Shown: positions 5,787 to 7,666 of the stretch, piece after piece
Numbering within the stretch: position 1 is the stretch's first letter
Layout of the letters: each line of letters begins with the position of its first letter
From: Bordetella parapertussis
Lineage (GTDB): Bacteria > Pseudomonadota > Gammaproteobacteria > Burkholderiales > Burkholderiaceae_C
Length of the DNA stretch: 7,666 bases
Reading direction: 5' to 3'
Assembly: GCA_943328885.2 (NCBI GenBank)
Contig: CALQBT020000111.1
Span: 1 to 7,666 of the forward strand
The notes under the pieces: model-generated
What the model was told of the DNA's origin: nothing
What the model saw: only the letters and a program-made list of their open reading frames with translations
Databases searched by the model: none
Translations under genes and position numbers: made by a program

Positions 5787-6047
5787 ATGAACAACGCTTC
5801 GATGACTTTTGGCCGGCCCACCCGCTCGGCTGCTCCCCGTGCTTCGATCTGGCTGGCAAGGATTGCCTTCTCCATGATCACGGGCATGCGCAGGCTCAAG
5901 AGCTGGCAGTTCAACCAGCGGCACGCCGAGCCCAAAACCGCTGAAGATGTCCTGCGCTGGGCCCAGCGAATCGAGGCCACCGATCCTGGCTTTGCCTCAG
6001 ATCTGCGTGCTGCGGCGATGCGGTCGATCGGCCACGACCAGCACTGA
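5787..6047 (+). CDS. small basic protein of unknown function
   Basis: I do not recognise a named family for this 86-residue protein. The start is well supported: GGAG at 5775-5778 lies eight bases before the ATG, and a promoter with exact TATAAT lies upstream. The frame stays open upstream to 5559, but that extension crosses the promoter and the hairpin cluster and is unlikely to be translated. Residues 20-33 (SIWLARIAFSMITG) could form an amphipathic or membrane-touching helix, followed by the basic stretch MRRLKSWQFNQR (34-45). The second half is helical and charged, with AEDVLRWAQRIEATDPGFAS (52-71) and DLRAAAMRSI (72-81). The DPGFxxDLRAAA pattern resembles ones I recall from other small burkholderial proteins, without known function. 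The layout loosely recalls DUF1127 proteins, but their C-terminal signature is absent. Confidence 0.78.
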   Translation: MNNASMTFGRPTRSAAPRASIWLARIAFSMITGMRRLKSWQFNQRHAEPKTAEDVLRWAQRIEATDPGFASDLRAAAMRSIGHDQH

Positions 6048-6066
6048 AATCGCCAGCAACCCATTC

Positions 6067-6148
6067 GCTGCCGCGCTGAATCAGTAAGTTACTGAAACCA
6101 ATTTTCCATCAGCGGTTCAAGCGATACCATCCTGTCATTCGCGGCAGC
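6067..6148. other. long-range 9-bp inverted repeat upstream of the DUF3047 gene
   Basis: GCTGCCGCG (6067-6075) is exactly complementary to CGCGGCAGC (6140-6148), with 64 bases between. The enclosed stretch contains the 15-bp palindrome at 6081-6095 and a further short pairing, AACC (6096-6099) with GGTT (6114-6117). In RNA this could fold as a closed multi-hairpin domain ending 17 bases before the GTG start at 6166, but it could also arise by chance in GC-rich DNA. No riboswitch class was recognised. Confidence 0.4.
6081..6095. promoter_or_regulatory. 15-bp perfect palindrome, candidate operator
   Basis: TCAGTAA (6081-6087) and TTACTGA (6089-6095) are exact reverse complements around a single central G. 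It lies 33 bp after the stop of the small gene and 70 bp before the DUF3047 start, in an AT-richer patch. A central one-base gap and 7-bp arms suit binding by a dimeric TetR- or MarR-like repressor better than an RNA hairpin, for which the loop would be too tight. No regulator gene is in the window, so the binder is unknown. Confidence 0.5.
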
Positions 6149-6165
6149 CAATGGCAGGGTGAAAA

Positions 6166-7017
6166 GTGGTCTCAGGCAATGGATCGACAAAATTCCAGCA
6201 ATCGCCGTCTGGACGTCGCGCTTGGCTATATGGTGGTTTAGGCGCTTTACCTGGTTTTTTTGGCTGCGCATCGCTGCCATCGGTGCTGACGCCAGCCCCA
6301 GACACGGCCGAACACCCCGAGGCGCCACCGGCAACGCAGGTGCTGCCATTTTCAACCGGCGCCTCCGGTGGCTTGCCGGCCGGCTGGCGCCAGTACGCGA
6401 TGCGGCGCGACCTCGTCCCGACGCGCTACACCGTCGTGCGCGACAGTGATCGCAAAGTGCTGCACGCCAGCGCCAAATCCTCGGCCACAGGCCTGCGCTG
6501 CGCGGTGCAGATCGACCCGCTGAAGTTCGGACACCTGAAATTCAGCTGGCGCGTGCCCCATGTTCCAAGCCGCGCCGATGTCAGCATGGCCGAACACGAT
6601 GACTGTCCGGCAAGACTGGTGCTGGCCTTCGGCGGCGATGACACCCAACTGCCGCTGCGCGAGAGGCTGTTCTTCGAGCAAGTCGAGCTGTTCACCGGCC
6701 AGCGCCTGCCCTATGCCACGCTGATGTATGTCTGGGACGGCGGCAACCACGCCACAGAGTCCATACACCGCAACCACCGCAGCGCTCGGATCCAATACCT
6801 CACGGTCGAAAGCGGTGGCCACCGTGCAGGCCACTGGCTGCACTACGAACGCGACGTGGTGTCGGACTACCGGCGGGCATTCGGCGAGACGCCTGGGCCT
6901 GTCGTCAGCGTTGGGGTCCTGACCGACGCAGATGCGCTCAAGACCGATCTGGAGGCTTGGTACGGCGACATCACGCTGTCCGCCAAGCCGGCCGGCATGC
7001 CGGCGCGCCTGGGGTGA
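6166..7017 (+). CDS. DUF3047 protein, probable exported lipoprotein
   Basis: This 283-residue protein carries a DUF3047 domain from about 60 to 272. Family features seen are VLPFSTGASGGLPAGWRQY (59-77), a KFSWRVP strand (125-131), RERLFFEQVELFTG followed by LPYATLMYVWDGG (165-193), SDYRRAFGETPGPVVSVGVL (233-252), TDADA (253-257) and WYGDITL (265-271). The fold is probably a beta-sandwich; no enzymatic role is established. The N-terminus has GRRAWLYGGLGALPGFFGC (16-34): twin arginines at 17-18, a short hydrophobic stretch and Cys34 after FFG. This suggests Sec or Tat export and possibly lipid attachment, although Phe at -3 makes a poor lipobox. The start is a GTG with AGGG (6156-6159) six bases upstream; there is no ATG in frame before the signal region. 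The rluA gene follows after 34 bp, so the two may be cotranscribed. Confidence 0.87.
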   Translation: MVSGNGSTKFQQSPSGRRAWLYGGLGALPGFFGCASLPSVLTPAPDTAEHPEAPPATQVLPFSTGASGGLPAGWRQYAMRRDLVPTRYTVVRDSDRKVLHASAKSSATGLRCAVQIDPLKFGHLKFSWRVPHVPSRADVSMAEHDDCPARLVLAFGGDDTQLPLRERLFFEQVELFTGQRLPYATLMYVWDGGNHATESIHRNHRSARIQYLTVESGGHRAGHWLHYERDVVSDYRRAFGETPGPVVSVGVLTDADALKTDLEAWYGDITLSAKPAGMPARLG

Positions 7018-7051
7018 CATCGCGTCCGGCCCGAAACACCAGGGTCTGACC

Positions 7052-7666
7052 ATGAACCCGACCCCGGCCGAGTTGGTCTATCTGGACGCCGCGCTGGTCG
7101 TGGCGAACAAGCCAGCCGGTTTGCTTTCGGTGCCAGGCCGTGGTCCGGACAAGGCCGATTGCCTGTCGGCTCGACTGCAAGCCATCTACCCGGACGCGCT
7201 GATCGTGCACAGGCTCGACATGGCGACCTCAGGGCTGATGCTGCTGGCTCGGGGCATCGAAGCGCAGCGTCGGATGAGTGCGGCCTTCGCCGAACGACGC
7301 GTCGCCAAGACCTATACCGCCGTGGTCGACGGCCTGCCTGCGGACGATGCGGGCGAGATCGACCTGCCACTGATCGCCGACTGGCCGAACCGGCCACGCC
7401 AGAAGGTCGATGCCGTCTCCGGCAAACCCGCTTGCACGCGGTGGCAGGTGCTGTCGCGCGATCCGATACGAGGTCAAACCCGGCTGGCGCTGCAACCGCT
7501 GACCGGCCGCTCGCACCAACTCAGGCTGCACCTGAGTTCGATCGGCCACGCCATCCTCGGCGACACGCTGTACGCCAGCGAGGCGGTGGCCGCAGCGGCA
7601 TCGCGCCTGCTGCTGCATGCGAGCCGGCTGCAGTTCGACCACCCCGCGCAGGGCGCTGCGCTGGAC
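7052..7666 (+). CDS. rluA: RNA pseudouridine synthase RluA, 5' part
   Basis: The first 205 codons of an RluA-type pseudouridine synthase are present; no stop occurs before the window ends. The enzyme isomerises specific uridines, in E. coli U746 of 23S rRNA and U32 of several tRNAs. It begins directly with the catalytic domain: VVANKPAGLLSVPGR (16-30), the active-site motif HRLDMATSGL (53-62) with catalytic Asp56, then LIADWPNRPRQKV (107-119), which is characteristic of RluA among its paralogues, LTGRSHQLRLHL (150-161) and LLLHASRL (186-193). No S4 domain precedes it, which also fits RluA and not RluC or RluD. About 10-20 residues are probably missing, as E. coli RluA has 219. AGGG (7041-7044) lies seven bases before the ATG. 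It follows the DUF3047 gene by 34 bp. Confidence 0.95.
   Translation, partial: MNPTPAELVYLDAALVVANKPAGLLSVPGRGPDKADCLSARLQAIYPDALIVHRLDMATSGLMLLARGIEAQRRMSAAFAERRVAKTYTAVVDGLPADDAGEIDLPLIADWPNRPRQKVDAVSGKPACTRWQVLSRDPIRGQTRLALQPLTGRSHQLRLHLSSIGHAILGDTLYASEAVAAAASRLLLHASRLQFDHPAQGAALD

Noticed and set aside
4611..5924. A 437-codon open frame on the minus strand across trpS
   Set aside because: It covers a certain trpS and runs on through the downstream intergenic region and into the small gene. The composition is shadow-like and there are no domain motifs.
6352..7053. A 233-codon open frame on the minus strand opposite the DUF3047 gene
   Set aside because: It is the mirror of a recognised domain protein, and no conserved motif is seen in it.

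Overview
The window looks like chromosomal DNA from a GC-rich betaproteobacterium, most likely Burkholderiales of the Leptothrix/Rubrivivax/Ideonella kind. The basis is the high GC content, the L28 and L33 protein sequences, the long TrpS form, and the grouping of an RsmB/NOP methyltransferase, a DUF1653 protein and PurN. It is mostly core housekeeping sequence. I see no tRNA or rRNA gene, insertion sequence, prophage, CRISPR array or defence cassette.

Layout. Positions 1-436 (+) hold the 3' end of rpmB, complete rpmG and a strong intrinsic terminator. Positions 437-619 form a convergent intergenic region with an 11-bp hairpin, which pairs better in the minus-strand transcript, and four 12-bp tandem units. 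Positions 620-1837 (-) encode a DesB-like membrane di-iron fatty acid desaturase. Positions 2029-3288 (-) encode an RsmB/NOP-family rRNA m5C methyltransferase. Positions 3339-3569 (+) encode a DUF1653 protein that ends 16 bp from the 3' end of convergent purN (3586-4215, -). Positions 4332-5537 (+) encode TrpS. Positions 5538-5786 are a hairpin-rich intergenic region that ends in the best sigma70-like promoter of the window. That promoter drives an 86-residue protein of unknown function (5787-6047, +). After a second structured gap with a 15-bp palindrome come a DUF3047 exported protein (6166-7017, +) and, 34 bp later, the 5' part of rluA, which runs off the window at 7666.

How the genes relate. 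Several act in translation: L28 and L33 in the large subunit, the RsmB-type and RluA enzymes in rRNA/tRNA modification, and TrpS in charging tRNA-Trp. PurN supplies purines and the desaturase adjusts membrane fluidity. The strand switches often, so most genes are probably transcribed singly or in pairs (rpmB-rpmG, DUF3047-rluA), not as one operon.

Nothing here is convincingly a new system. The points most worth a second look are the small gene behind the near-consensus promoter, the strand-biased hairpin downstream of the desaturase, the palindrome in front of the DUF3047 gene, and a possible leaderless start for the methyltransferase gene.
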